In this document: positions 1 to 7,511 of the stretch, in pieces
Numbering within the stretch: the stretch's first letter is position 1
How the letters are laid out: each line of letters opens with the position of its first letter
Source of the DNA: JBQTGK01 sp052400665
GTDB lineage: Bacteria > Bacteroidota > Bacteroidia > Bacteroidales > Marinifilaceae
Strand: one strand, 5' to 3'
DNA length: 64,000 nt
NCBI GenBank assembly: GCA_052400665.1
Contig: JBQTGK010000003.1
Translations under genes and position numbers: made by a program
The notes under the pieces: generated by a model
Database searches by the model: none
Told to the model about the DNA's origin: nothing
The model's input: the letters and a program-made list of their open reading frames with translations, nothing else

Positions 1-698
1 TTTAACTCCAAACAGCAATCTTTGGCACCCTCAATGTTCATAATACTCATAGGTTCGTCGTTTAAAATAAAGCTATAAGGATTATCGTTTACAATTAAGA
101 TTTTGTGTTTTTTTCCAAAAGCAACAATTTGTTCCAGTAATTCTCTGCTGGCTCTTGCTCCGGTTGGCATGTGAGGATAGTTAATCCACATCATTTTTAC
201 CTTGCTTAAATCTCTTTTTTCCAGTTCATCCAAATCAGGATGATAGTTATTTTTTTCAGTTAATGAGTAAGGAATAATTTTTCCACCCAGTAAGTTAGTA
301 ACCGATTTATAAGTAGGATACGATGGATCGGGAATTAATACTTCATCGCCCTTGTTTAAGTAGGCCAGAGAAGTAATCATGATTCCTTCTTTCGAACCCA
401 TTAATGGTAATACTTCGTTTGCCGGATTAATATCTACATCGAAATAGGTTTTATACCATTTCGAAAACCCTTCGCGTAATGCCGGAATTCCCTGGTAGCT
501 TTGGTATCCATGACTCTTTGGGTGAACACAAGCTTCTTTAAGCATGTTCCAGGTATCTTCAGAAGGAGACATGTCCGGATCGCCAATTCCCAAATTAAGA
601 ACCTTTATTTCTCCCTCGTTTAAACGCGCTATTTCTTTTAGCTTAAGCGAAAAATAGTATTCTTTTATTCCTTGAGTTCTATTTGCGGGTTGAATCAT
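1..698 (-). CDS. Class I/II PLP-dependent aminotransferase, N-terminal part (runs off the left edge)
   Basis: The first 232 residues of a fold-type I aminotransferase are present; the gene continues beyond base 1, so the PLP-binding lysine is not visible. Seen: an N-terminal MIQPANRT start, the LGIGDPD substrate-binding segment near residue 38, a SYQGIPALREGF segment, an NYPHMPTG motif and an NDNPYSF segment, which in this family contact PLP. The family includes aspartate, aromatic and LL-diaminopimelate aminotransferases. Two leader peptides packed with Phe and Tyr codons lie directly upstream, so the likely role is transamination in phenylalanine/tyrosine synthesis, probably followed by aroF/tyrA-type genes outside the window. 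That substrate assignment is inference from the leaders, not from active-site residues. Start: ATG at 698, the first Met after the second attenuator. Confidence 0.9.
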   Translation of the reverse strand, partial: MIQPANRTQGIKEYYFSLKLKEIARLNEGEIKVLNLGIGDPDMSPSEDTWNMLKEACVHPKSHGYQSYQGIPALREGFSKWYKTYFDVDINPANEVLPLMGSKEGIMITSLAYLNKGDEVLIPDPSYPTYKSVTNLLGGKIIPYSLTEKNNYHPDLDELEKRDLSKVKMMWINYPHMPTGARASRELLEQIVAFGKKHKILIVNDNPYSFILNDEPMSIMNIEGAKDCCLEL

Positions 699-730
699 TT
701 TGTATTTGATTAAATATTGTGGTTTTGGTC

Positions 731-763
731 AAAAAAAAATCCTGCTTTTTTAGCAGGATTTTT
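731..763 (-). terminator. Attenuator terminator 2 of the aromatic leader
   Basis: On the minus strand a 12-bp stem (AAAAATCCTGCT with AGCAGGATTTTT) closes a short A-rich loop and runs into nine T residues. It lies between the second leader peptide and the aminotransferase. The GCAGGAT at the end of the leader-peptide reading frame (plus-strand complement at 794-800) is identical to the 3' arm. It can therefore pair with the 5' arm ATCCTGC as an antiterminator. A third segment (CCGATTT/AAATCGG, 800-806 and 833-839) could sequester it. This is a textbook alternative-pairing layout. Confidence 0.9.
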
Positions 764-772
764 ATACGTTTT

Positions 773-862
773 CTATGAGTTTAGGTATAAGGCATCCTGC
801 CGATTTGTTGTAAACCAGTAATAATAAAAATAAAATCGGTATGTAAATGCTTTATTGCTCAT
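773..862 (-). CDS. Aromatic leader peptide 2 (29 aa attenuator peptide)
   Basis: A 29-codon open frame (ATG at 862, TAG at 773-775) includes the run FTYRFYFYYYWF, in which nine of twelve residues are Phe, Tyr or Trp. Such codon runs make ribosomes stall when charged tRNA-Phe or tRNA-Tyr is scarce, which is how attenuator leader peptides sense amino acid supply. The ATG starts only 16 bases after the T-tract of the preceding terminator, so the peptide is translated only from transcripts that have read through the first attenuator. The C-terminal codons overlap the presumed antiterminator strand. No function is expected for the peptide itself. Seen directly: the open frame, the codon run and the alternative pairings. 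Inferred: regulation by Phe/Tyr. Confidence 0.88.
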   Translation of the reverse strand: MSNKAFTYRFYFYYYWFTTNRQDALYLNS

Positions 863-877
863 TGTATAATTTAATAT

Positions 878-909
878 AAAAAAAAGTCTTACCTATTTGG
901 CAAGACTTT
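878..909 (-). terminator. Attenuator terminator 1 of the aromatic leader
   Basis: On the minus strand AAAGTCTTGCC pairs with GGTAAGACTTT (11 bp with one G-T wobble) around an AAATA loop, followed by eight T. It lies 38 bases after the stop of leader peptide 1. A GGCAAGA segment just past that stop (complement at 940-946) can pair with the TCTTGCC of the 5' arm and so act as an antiterminator. Confidence 0.9.
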
Positions 910-947
910 ATGTATCTGTTCGATTTTTTACATATCAATTCTTGCCC

Positions 948-1007
948 TTATCGTTGTGGATAATAGAAATACCAGAAGTAATAAAAGTAAGTACTAAATG
1001 TTTTCAT
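948..1007 (-). CDS. Aromatic leader peptide 1 (19 aa attenuator peptide)
   Basis: This is a 19-residue open frame, MKTFSTYFYYFWYFYYPQR, with ATG at 1007 and TAA at 948-950. Ten consecutive residues (YFYYFWYFYY) are aromatic, which is essentially only seen in leader peptides of transcription attenuators controlled by aromatic aminoacyl-tRNA. A promoter match lies 36 bases upstream and an intrinsic terminator lies downstream, with an alternative pairing partner between the stop codon and the terminator. It is the first of two such units in series in front of the aminotransferase gene. The Trp codon makes a minor Trp input possible, but Phe and Tyr dominate. Confidence 0.93.
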   Translation of the reverse strand: MKTFSTYFYYFWYFYYPQR

Positions 1008-1042
1008 CGTTAATATCAAATGTTTATTTCTTAACTATGATT

Positions 1043-1073
1043 CAAATGTAGGAATTATTTTTTTACCTGCAAA
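1043..1073 (-). promoter_or_regulatory. Bacteroidota-type promoter of the aromatic operon
   Basis: Reading the minus strand, TTTG (1073-1070) is followed after 19 bases by TACATTTG (1050-1043), matching the -33 TTTG and -7 TAnnTTTG elements of primary sigma promoters in Bacteroidota. Transcription would start near 1037, about 30 bases before the first leader peptide. The bases between this promoter and the divergent trp promoter (1074-1399) are AT-rich, and I see no credible gene there. Confidence 0.7.
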
Positions 1074-1399
1074 TTTGGGCTTAAAACTTACTAAAATGGT
1101 AACGTTTGAATTGTTTCTGGATTACAAGTTGAATGCCTGTAAAATTAGGTGTTTGCGAGTTATTTTGAATATTTTTATTAAAATATTTTTCAGGTGGTGT
1201 TTTGCAGGGGGCTGTGTAGAAAAAAGGGTCTTTTAATTTTTAATATCCCTTTAAAAGTACAGGTGTGTTTTTTTTTAATATTTATTGTATTTGATTTAAA
1301 AAAAAATAATAAAAAAATAAACATCACTGTAAGTGTAGTAAAATTAGGGTGCGTAGCCTGTTTTATGGGGTGGCTATTCAATTGTTTTAAAGAATTACA

Positions 1400-1432
1400 T
1401 TTGGAGTTTGTGAAAAATATTATTTAGATTTG
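1400..1432 (+). promoter_or_regulatory. Promoter of the trp operon
   Basis: TTTG at 1400-1403 and TAGATTTG at 1425-1432 are separated by 21 bases, fitting the -33/-7 consensus of Bacteroidota. The start of transcription would be near 1438-1440, leaving about 14 bases before the leader peptide ATG. The placement just upstream of a Trp leader supports the call. Confidence 0.7.
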
Positions 1433-1452
1433 TGGTAGCAAAAAGAAAAATT

Positions 1453-1542
1453 ATGCAAGGAATGAAATGCAAATATTGGTGGCACAGCTGTAATCTCTCA
1501 AACAACATGAGTGGAAGTGTCCTCCGTATGTGCAAAATTTAG
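1453..1542 (+). CDS. trpL: trp operon leader peptide (29 aa)
   Basis: This short frame, ATG at 1453 to TAG at 1540-1542, carries adjacent Trp codons in KYWWH (residues 7-11) and lies between a promoter match and a strong intrinsic terminator upstream of trpE. Tandem Trp codons in a short leader are the diagnostic sign of ribosome-mediated attenuation of tryptophan biosynthesis. The Trp codons overlap GGTGGCAC (1478-1485), which can pair imperfectly with GTGTCCTCC (1517-1525) as a possible pause hairpin. I did not find a strong antiterminator partner for the terminator arm, so the exact switch is not resolved. An A-rich stretch precedes the ATG instead of a Shine-Dalgarno sequence, as is common in this phylum. 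Confidence 0.9.
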   Translation: MQGMKCKYWWHSCNLSNNMSGSVLRMCKI

Positions 1543-1570
1543 TTCCAGATATTATAAACTAATAAAGCAA

Positions 1571-1604
1571 GCGGCCTACTGATCTCAGTAGGCCGCTTTT
1601 TTTT
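1571..1604 (+). terminator. trp attenuator terminator
   Basis: A perfect 12-bp GC-rich stem (GCGGCCTACTGA with TCAGTAGGCCGC) with a two-base TC spacer at its apex is followed by eight T. It ends 24 bases before the trpE start, so it must be bypassed for operon expression. Confidence 0.95.
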
Positions 1605-1628
1605 GAATCGAATTTAACGATTAGCCAG

Positions 1629-3029
1629 ATGATAAAATTTAAGTACAGAAAAAAAGAGATGCTTGCCGATGTAATAACACCGGTTAGTATGTATATCAAA
1701 TTGCGAGACCGTTTTCCAGGTGCAATTTTATTGGAAAGTTCGGATTACCACAGTCCGGAGAATGCAAGTTCTTTTATTGCTTTAGAGCCTATTGCCAGTA
1801 TTACTTTGAAAGATGGGGAATTGATTGAAGAAATAGAAGGCAAAAAGGAAATTTGCAATGCCCGGGGTAAAGGAAAAAGATTTGTCTCTGGAAAACTGAA
1901 AGATTTTGTAAATCAGTTCGATTTAGAGGAAAAGGAAAATGTTCCTAAGGCCAATGCGCTATTTGGATATACGACTTATGATGCCGTACCATATTTCGAA
2001 GATTTAGATTTTAATTTGGATAAAAAGCAATCTGGAATTCCACAAATGTGCTATTCGCTTTATCGTTTTATTATCGAGGTAAATCATTTTAATAATACTT
2101 TAAAGATTATTGAACTGGTGAAGAATGGCGATGAATCAAGAATTAGAGAAGTTTCTGATTTGTTGAGAAATAGAAATTTGCCAGCTTTTACTTTTACATT
2201 GGATGGAGAGGAACAATCCAATATGGATGATGAAACCTATAAGAATTTGGTGACAAAAGGAAAACAGCACTGCAAACGAGGCGATGTATTTCAGATCGTT
2301 CTTTCGCGTCAGTTTTCTCAAAAATATAAAGGTGATGATTTTAATTTGTATCGTGCTTTACGATCAATTAATCCATCGCCTTACTTGTTTTATTTCGATT
2401 ACGGATCGTATCGCATTATGGGATCTTCGCCTGAAGCCCAAATTGAGATTAAAAACAAGAAAGCCTATATTCATCCAATTGCGGGAACTTTTAGAAGAAC
2501 CGGCGATGCAGTTAAAGATGCCGAGTTAGCTCAGGCACTGCTGAAAGATGAGAAAGAACAGGCAGAACATGTGATGTTGGTGGATTTGGCTAGAAATGAT
2601 TTAAGTCGAGATGCTCAGAATATCAAGGTAGAGACCTTTTGCGAAGTACAGTACTTCTCTCATGTTATCCATTTGGTTTCTAAGGTATCGGGCGAATTAC
2701 CTGAAAATTACAATCCATTCCAGTTAATGGGCGATACTTTTCCGGCAGGAACCTTATCGGGAGCACCGAAATATCGTGCAATGGAATTGATCGATAAGTA
2801 TGAGCCAACAGCCAGAGGTTTTTACGGAGGATGCATTGGAGCATTGGGGTTCAATGGTGAAGTTAATCAGGCCATTACAATTCGCAGTTTTATGAGCAAA
2901 GACAATCATCTGTATTTTCAGGCTGGTGCCGGTGTGGTTGAAAAATCGAACGAAGAGAGTGAATTAAACGAAGTAAGTAACAAACTGGCAGCCTTGCGTA
3001 AAGCATTGGCTATTGCAGAAAATATATAG
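1629..3029 (+). CDS. trpE: Anthranilate synthase component I
   Basis: This enzyme converts chorismate and ammonia (or glutamine, with TrpG) to anthranilate, the first committed step to tryptophan. The 466-residue length is normal. The N-terminal LLESSDYHS motif (residues 34-42) corresponds to the LLES element that binds feedback tryptophan, so allosteric inhibition is likely retained. The C-terminal chorismate-binding domain is complete: HPIAGTFRRTGD, DLARNDLSRDA, the SGAPKYRAME segment, and GAGVVEKSNEESE near the end. It is the first structural gene after the attenuator, followed three bases later by trpG. Start: ATG at 1629 (MIKFKYRKK), shortly after the terminator. Confidence 0.97.
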   Translation: MIKFKYRKKEMLADVITPVSMYIKLRDRFPGAILLESSDYHSPENASSFIALEPIASITLKDGELIEEIEGKKEICNARGKGKRFVSGKLKDFVNQFDLEEKENVPKANALFGYTTYDAVPYFEDLDFNLDKKQSGIPQMCYSLYRFIIEVNHFNNTLKIIELVKNGDESRIREVSDLLRNRNLPAFTFTLDGEEQSNMDDETYKNLVTKGKQHCKRGDVFQIVLSRQFSQKYKGDDFNLYRALRSINPSPYLFYFDYGSYRIMGSSPEAQIEIKNKKAYIHPIAGTFRRTGDAVKDAELAQALLKDEKEQAEHVMLVDLARNDLSRDAQNIKVETFCEVQYFSHVIHLVSKVSGELPENYNPFQLMGDTFPAGTLSGAPKYRAMELIDKYEPTARGFYGGCIGALGFNGEVNQAITIRSFMSKDNHLYFQAGAGVVEKSNEESELNEVSNKLAALRKALAIAENI

Positions 3030-3032
3030 GAT

Positions 3033-3602
3033 ATGAAAATATTGGTACTAGATAATTACGATTCCTTTACCTATAATTTGGTGGAATATCTGCGAAAGCT
3101 GGGTGCTAAGGATGTTGAAGTTCATCGTAACAGAGAAATTGAATTGAAGGATGTGGCAAAGTTTGATAAGATCTTACTATCGCCAGGTCCGGGAATTCCT
3201 GATGAGGCTGGAATCTTAAAGGATGTGATTAAGGAATATGCTGCAAGTAAATCAATACTAGGTGTTTGTTTGGGAGAACAGGCAATTGCCGAAGTATTTG
3301 GTGGAAGCATCGAAAATTTAGATAAAGTTTATCATGGTGTGGCAACTTCGGTTTTCAGAACAGATGATGACAAAGGAGTTCTGCAAGGTTTGGAGAAAGA
3401 GTTTCAGGCAGGAAGATACCATTCCTGGAATGTGGTGAAAGAAAATTTACCAGAGTGTTTGACAATTACCTGTGAGGATTCAGAAGGAAAGATCATGGGA
3501 ATCCGCCACAAAGAATACGATGTACAGGGAGTGCAGTTTCACCCGGAATCGGTACTAACACCAGAGGGAATGAAAATGATTGAAAACTGGTTGAACGGAT
3601 AG
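3033..3602 (+). CDS. trpG: Anthranilate synthase glutaminase component
   Basis: This class I glutamine amidotransferase supplies ammonia to TrpE. At 189 residues it is a stand-alone TrpG, not fused to trpE or trpD. Visible motifs: LDNYDSFTYNLVEYL at the N-terminus, LSPGPGIP near residue 49, the nucleophile elbow GVCLGEQ with Cys79, and HPES with His170 and Glu172 completing the triad. The elbow has Glu where many TrpG/PabA proteins have His (GVCLGHQ). The spacing of three bases from trpE implies translational coupling. A dual role with PabB cannot be excluded, but the location argues for tryptophan synthesis. Confidence 0.96.
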   Translation: MKILVLDNYDSFTYNLVEYLRKLGAKDVEVHRNREIELKDVAKFDKILLSPGPGIPDEAGILKDVIKEYAASKSILGVCLGEQAIAEVFGGSIENLDKVYHGVATSVFRTDDDKGVLQGLEKEFQAGRYHSWNVVKENLPECLTITCEDSEGKIMGIRHKEYDVQGVQFHPESVLTPEGMKMIENWLNG

Positions 3603-3685
3603 GTTTGTAGCTACAAGTAAGGAGTTTTAAAAAGCTGACTGCCGAGAGCTGAAAGCTGAATGCTAATAAAAATAACAAAAATAAA
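3603..3685. repeat. trpG-trpD spacer with AGCTGA short repeats
   Basis: This 83-base spacer interrupts the otherwise tightly packed operon. It contains AGCTGA-type words repeated several times (AGCTGACTGC, GAGCTGAAAGCTGAATGC), a low-complexity texture different from the coding DNA on either side. I see no terminator with a T-tract, so trpD is probably cotranscribed. Confidence 0.5.
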
Positions 3686-4678
3686 ATGCGCAATATATTA
3701 CAACATTTATTTGAACACAAAACCTTAAAAAAGGAAGAAGCGAAAGAGGTTTTGATTAAAATTGCCAAAGGAAACTTTAACGAGTTTCAGATTACCTCAT
3801 TCCTGACCGTATTTATGATGCGAAGCATTACGGTTGAGGAGTTAACAGGATTTAGAGAAGCACTTTTAGAGCTTTGCATTCCTGTGGATTTATCAGAATA
3901 CAATGGTGTGGATTTGTGTGGAACAGGAGGCGATGGTAAAAATACGTTCAATATTTCAACATTAGCCTCTTTTGTGGTAGCCGGAGCAGGAGAAAAAGTC
4001 ACCAAGCATGGAAATTATGGCGTATCTTCTTTTTGTGGATCATCGAATGTAATTGAGCATTTGGGATATCAGTTTAAAAACAAGGAAGAAGATTTGAAGA
4101 GAGATTTGGATAAAGCTGGAATTTGTTTTTTGCACGCTCCTTTGTTTAACCCGGCAATGAAAAATATAGCTCCAATCCGAAGAGATTTGGGCGTACGTAC
4201 TTTCTTTAATATGCTGGGTCCATTGGTAAATCCATCGCGACCTAAGAATCAAATAGTGGGTGTTTTCGATTTGGAATTGGCTCGTTTGTATCAATATTTG
4301 TTACAGCAAACAGATTCAAGTTTTACAGTAATTCATGGTATTGATGGTTACGATGAGGTTTCTTTAACCGGTAAGGTGAAGCTCATAGGAAATGGAATGG
4401 AAGAATTACTGGAACCAGAAGCATTTGGGAATAGAAAATTAAGTCCTGAGGAGTTGTATGGCGGTGAAACAGTTGAAGAAGCAGCTAAAATATTCGTAGA
4501 TATTTTGAATGGCAAAGGAACAGAAGCTCAAAATGCGGTAGTTACCATTAATGCTGGATTGGCAATTCATTGTCTGCATCCCGAAATTAGTAGAGAAGAT
4601 GCCATTGGAAGAGCAGAGGATGCTTTGCTTTCGGGTAAATCGTATCAAGTATTACAGAAACTGACAAATAGAAACTAA
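3686..4678 (+). CDS. trpD: Anthranilate phosphoribosyltransferase
   Basis: This enzyme transfers phosphoribose from PRPP to anthranilate, the second step of the pathway. At 330 residues it has the normal length and is not fused to TrpG. The PRPP-binding glycine-rich motif GTGGDGKNTFNIST begins at residue 79. KHGNYGVSS and CGSSNVIEHLG follow near residue 110. The anthranilate-binding and metal region FNPAMKNIAPIRRDLGVRT and NMLGPLVNP is present. It ends two bases before trpC, so the two are translationally coupled. Start: ATG at 3686, MRNILQHLF. Confidence 0.96.
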   Translation: MRNILQHLFEHKTLKKEEAKEVLIKIAKGNFNEFQITSFLTVFMMRSITVEELTGFREALLELCIPVDLSEYNGVDLCGTGGDGKNTFNISTLASFVVAGAGEKVTKHGNYGVSSFCGSSNVIEHLGYQFKNKEEDLKRDLDKAGICFLHAPLFNPAMKNIAPIRRDLGVRTFFNMLGPLVNPSRPKNQIVGVFDLELARLYQYLLQQTDSSFTVIHGIDGYDEVSLTGKVKLIGNGMEELLEPEAFGNRKLSPEELYGGETVEEAAKIFVDILNGKGTEAQNAVVTINAGLAIHCLHPEISREDAIGRAEDALLSGKSYQVLQKLTNRN

Positions 4679-4680
4679 GC

Positions 4681-5484
4681 ATGAATGCAAAGCAAAATAT
4701 ACTAAACAAAATTGTTCAGCAAAAACGGGCTGAAGTTGCGATGCAGAAAGAGCAAACGCCTATTTTTCAGTTGATGGAAACAGAGAGTTTTAAGCGTAAA
4801 TGCTATTCCGCAAAGGAATCAATTGGCAGGAATGGTGCATCGGGTGTGATTGCAGAGTTTAAACGCCAGTCGCCTTCTAAAGGAGTGATTAACGGAACGG
4901 CTAAACCCGCAGATGTGGTGAAGAATTATCAGGAAGCAGGGGCTTCGATGGTATCGGTACTTACCGATGAGAAATTTTTTGGTGCTCAAGACTCTGATTT
5001 TAAAGTAGCAAGAGAGACTTTGAACATTCCCCTGCTTAGAAAAGAGTTTATTGTAGATTCTTATCAGATTTATCAGTCGAAAGCAATGGGAGCAGATGTA
5101 ATTCTCTTGATTGCAGCTATTTTAAGTCCACAACGATGCAAGGATTTTGCTTTTATAGCCAAAGATTTGGGCATGGAAGTCTTGCTTGAGCTTCATGATG
5201 ATTCGGAATTGGAGCATGTAAACAAGTTTGTGGATTTGGTAGGAATTAACAATCGAAACCTAAAGGATTTTTCAGTAGATACAGAACGATCGATCCGTTT
5301 GGCAAAGAGCTTACCAGAAGACATGATTCGCGTGGCAGAAAGTGGTTTGGATAGTCCGGAGGTTGTGAAAGACATGAGTGAGAATGGATTTCAGGCATTT
5401 TTAATGGGAGAACATTTTATGAAAACAGATTTTCCTGGAGATACATGCAAGTCTTTCATTAAAGAAATTGTTGCAGCAATATAA
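4681..5484 (+). CDS. trpC: Indole-3-glycerol phosphate synthase
   Basis: This enzyme closes the indole ring by decarboxylating CdRP to indole-3-glycerol phosphate. The single (beta/alpha)8 barrel of 267 residues is monofunctional, as TrpF is encoded separately by the next gene. Family motifs: AEFKRQSPSKG near residue 58, the SVLTDEKFFGAQ strand, PLLRKEFIVD, ADVILLIAA, LLELHDDSELE, GINNRNLKDFSVD and the phosphate-binding VAESGL near the C-terminus. Seven bases separate it from the next gene. Nothing unusual is seen. Confidence 0.96.
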   Translation: MNAKQNILNKIVQQKRAEVAMQKEQTPIFQLMETESFKRKCYSAKESIGRNGASGVIAEFKRQSPSKGVINGTAKPADVVKNYQEAGASMVSVLTDEKFFGAQDSDFKVARETLNIPLLRKEFIVDSYQIYQSKAMGADVILLIAAILSPQRCKDFAFIAKDLGMEVLLELHDDSELEHVNKFVDLVGINNRNLKDFSVDTERSIRLAKSLPEDMIRVAESGLDSPEVVKDMSENGFQAFLMGEHFMKTDFPGDTCKSFIKEIVAAI

Positions 5485-5491
5485 TTGAGAT

Positions 5492-7324
5492 ATGATGACG
5501 GAGCATTTGAAAATTAAAGTCTGCGGTCTGCGCGACAAAGATAACCTTAAAGAGCTAATGGAATTGCCATTGGACTATATGGGCTTTATCTTTTATTCAA
5601 AATCTGCACGCTTTCTAGGTGACGATTTTGATGCAGAAATCTTAAAGTCGATTCCTTCTGATATCCGAAAAGTTGGTGTTTTTGTAAATGAATCGGTAGA
5701 GCAGATTCTTGTTTTGGCAAAAAAATATAGACTGGATGTTATTCAGTTACATGGTGACGAAACACCAGAAACGTGTAAAAAAATTAAAGATACAGGCTTA
5801 GAGGTGTTTAAGGCATTTCAGGTGAATGATAACTTTCAATTTAAACAATTGGAATCCTATCATAAAAAATGTGATTATTTTCTGTTTGATACCAAATCGG
5901 AATCTTATGGTGGAAGCGGGAAAAAATTCAATTGGCAGATTTTAGAAAAGTACAAAGGAGAAACCGCTTTCTTTTTAAGTGGCGGTATTGGAATTGACGA
6001 TGTAGAGGCGGTAAAAGCCTTTCAGCATCCCAGGTTATTTGGTGTAGATGTTAATTCAGGATTTGAGGAAAGTCCGGCAGTAAAGAAAGTTGGTTTGGTA
6101 AAAGAGTTTGTAAAATCAGTAAGAAAAAACAAGATGAGCAATAATAAATATGCAGTAAGCGATCGTGGTTACTATGGACAGTTTGGAGGAGCTTACATTC
6201 CGGAATTGTTACGAAAGAACACAGATGAATTGCGCAAAAATTACCTGAAAATATTAAGTTCAGAGCAGTTTCAGAAAGATTATGCGCGATTGTTGGATAA
6301 CTATGTGGGACGACCAACTCCGTTGACTAAGGTTGAGAACTTATCGAAGAAATACAATACAAATATTTACCTGAAGCGCGAAGATTTAACGCATACAGGC
6401 GCACATAAAATTAACAATACCATTGGGCAAATTCTGATTGCCAAATACATGGGTAAAACCAGGATTATTGCAGAAACAGGAGCAGGGCAGCATGGTGTTG
6501 CAACGGCTACGGTTTGTGCTTTGTTTGGCTTAGAATGTGTTGTGTATATGGGTGCTTTAGATGTGGAACGTCAGGCGCCAAATGTGGCTCGTATGAAAAT
6601 GTTGGGAGCAAAGGTTGTGCCTGCAATTTCAGGAAATCAGACTTTAAAAGATGCAACCAACGAAGCCATCCGCGATTGGATCGCTAATCCCCAATCTTTT
6701 TATTTAATTGGATCGGTAGTAGGTCCTCATCCTTACCCAGATATGGTAACTCGTTTGCAGTCTATCATATCCGAAGAAATTCGCGAGCAATTGATCGTTG
6801 AAACCGGAAATCCGAACCCAAATTATGTAATTGCCTGCGTAGGTGGAGGGAGTAATGCTGCGGGTGCTTTTTATCATTATCTGGATGAAAAAGAGGTGAA
6901 GCTGGTAGCAGTTGAAGCTTCGGGAATGGGTGTTGAGAGCGGCGAAACAGCTGCAACTATTACCATTGGCGATATTGGCTTTATTCACGGAAGTAAAACC
7001 ATGCTGATGCAAGATGAAGATGGACAAATTACCGAGCCTTACTCTATTTCAGCGGGTCTGGATTATCCTGGTGTTGGCCCGCTGCATGCGCATTTGGCAG
7101 AATCGGGTAGAGCACAGTTTTTATCGGTTACCGATCAGGAAGCATTAGATGCTGCTAAAATGTTAGCAAAAACGGAGGGAATCATTCCTGCCCTGGAATC
7201 AGCACATGCTTTGGCTGCTTTAGATCAACTGAATTTTACCAAGGACGATGTGGTTGTGCTAAATTTATCGGGACGAGGCGATAAGGATATGGAAACCTAT
7301 ATGAGGGCAATTAATAATGAGTAA
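5492..7324 (+). CDS. trpF-trpB: Fused phosphoribosylanthranilate isomerase and tryptophan synthase beta chain
   Basis: One uninterrupted frame of 610 codons encodes two enzymes. Residues 1 to about 210 are TrpF: KVCGLRD with the catalytic Cys11, QLHGDE, LFDTKSESYGGSGKKFNW with the general acid Asp133, and the phosphate-binding SGGIG. Residues from about 215 are TrpB: GYYGQFGGAYIPE, the PLP lysine in HTGAHKINNT (Lys306), ETGAGQHGVA, the phosphate-binding GGGSNA, and a C-terminal SGRGDKD. There is no stop between them; the junction reads VRKNKMSNNKYA. Met215 (ATG at 6134) is exactly where a separate trpB would begin, so internal initiation could also yield free TrpB of about 396 residues. TrpF normally acts before TrpC and TrpB after it, so the fused activities are not consecutive. 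A sequencing error removing a stop is possible but would have to keep the frame. Confidence 0.94.
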   Translation: MMTEHLKIKVCGLRDKDNLKELMELPLDYMGFIFYSKSARFLGDDFDAEILKSIPSDIRKVGVFVNESVEQILVLAKKYRLDVIQLHGDETPETCKKIKDTGLEVFKAFQVNDNFQFKQLESYHKKCDYFLFDTKSESYGGSGKKFNWQILEKYKGETAFFLSGGIGIDDVEAVKAFQHPRLFGVDVNSGFEESPAVKKVGLVKEFVKSVRKNKMSNNKYAVSDRGYYGQFGGAYIPELLRKNTDELRKNYLKILSSEQFQKDYARLLDNYVGRPTPLTKVENLSKKYNTNIYLKREDLTHTGAHKINNTIGQILIAKYMGKTRIIAETGAGQHGVATATVCALFGLECVVYMGALDVERQAPNVARMKMLGAKVVPAISGNQTLKDATNEAIRDWIANPQSFYLIGSVVGPHPYPDMVTRLQSIISEEIREQLIVETGNPNPNYVIACVGGGSNAAGAFYHYLDEKEVKLVAVEASGMGVESGETAATITIGDIGFIHGSKTMLMQDEDGQITEPYSISAGLDYPGVGPLHAHLAESGRAQFLSVTDQEALDAAKMLAKTEGIIPALESAHALAALDQLNFTKDDVVVLNLSGRGDKDMETYMRAINNE

Positions 7325-7442
7325 TTAAGAATTAATAATTACGAAAAAGTAGCCAATTTCAAAATTCTTCTTTTTTAGGAGATTCCGAAAGTTTTTGTGG
7401 AGTCGATAGGTAGAGGAGGGTATTATAAATTAAGAGAATTAG

Positions 7443-7498
7443 TAATTAACAATTAACAATTGGGATTAAGTAAATTATTAATTTCTAATTGTTAATTA
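7443..7498. repeat. AT-rich inverted repeat in the trpB-trpA spacer
   Basis: The 187-base spacer before trpA holds a perfect 13-bp inverted repeat, TAATTAACAATTA (7443-7455) with TAATTGTTAATTA (7486-7498), embedded in further TTAATT-type words. It ends 13 bases before the trpA ATG. It could fold in RNA and modulate trpA expression, but AT-only hairpins are weak and there is no T-tract. Words of this kind look like short intergenic repeat debris. Confidence 0.6.
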
Positions 7499-7511
7499 TT
7501 CATTGTTTATC

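Noticed and set aside
1190..1427. Overlapping short open frames on both strands between the divergent aromatic and trp promoters
   Set aside because: AT-rich, low-complexity translations with no recognisable motif; they overlap the trp promoter region and each other in opposite strands.
1571..1604. Treating the hairpin before trpE as the terminator of an upstream gene
   Set aside because: No gene precedes it on this strand other than the Trp leader; its place just before trpE fits an attenuator.
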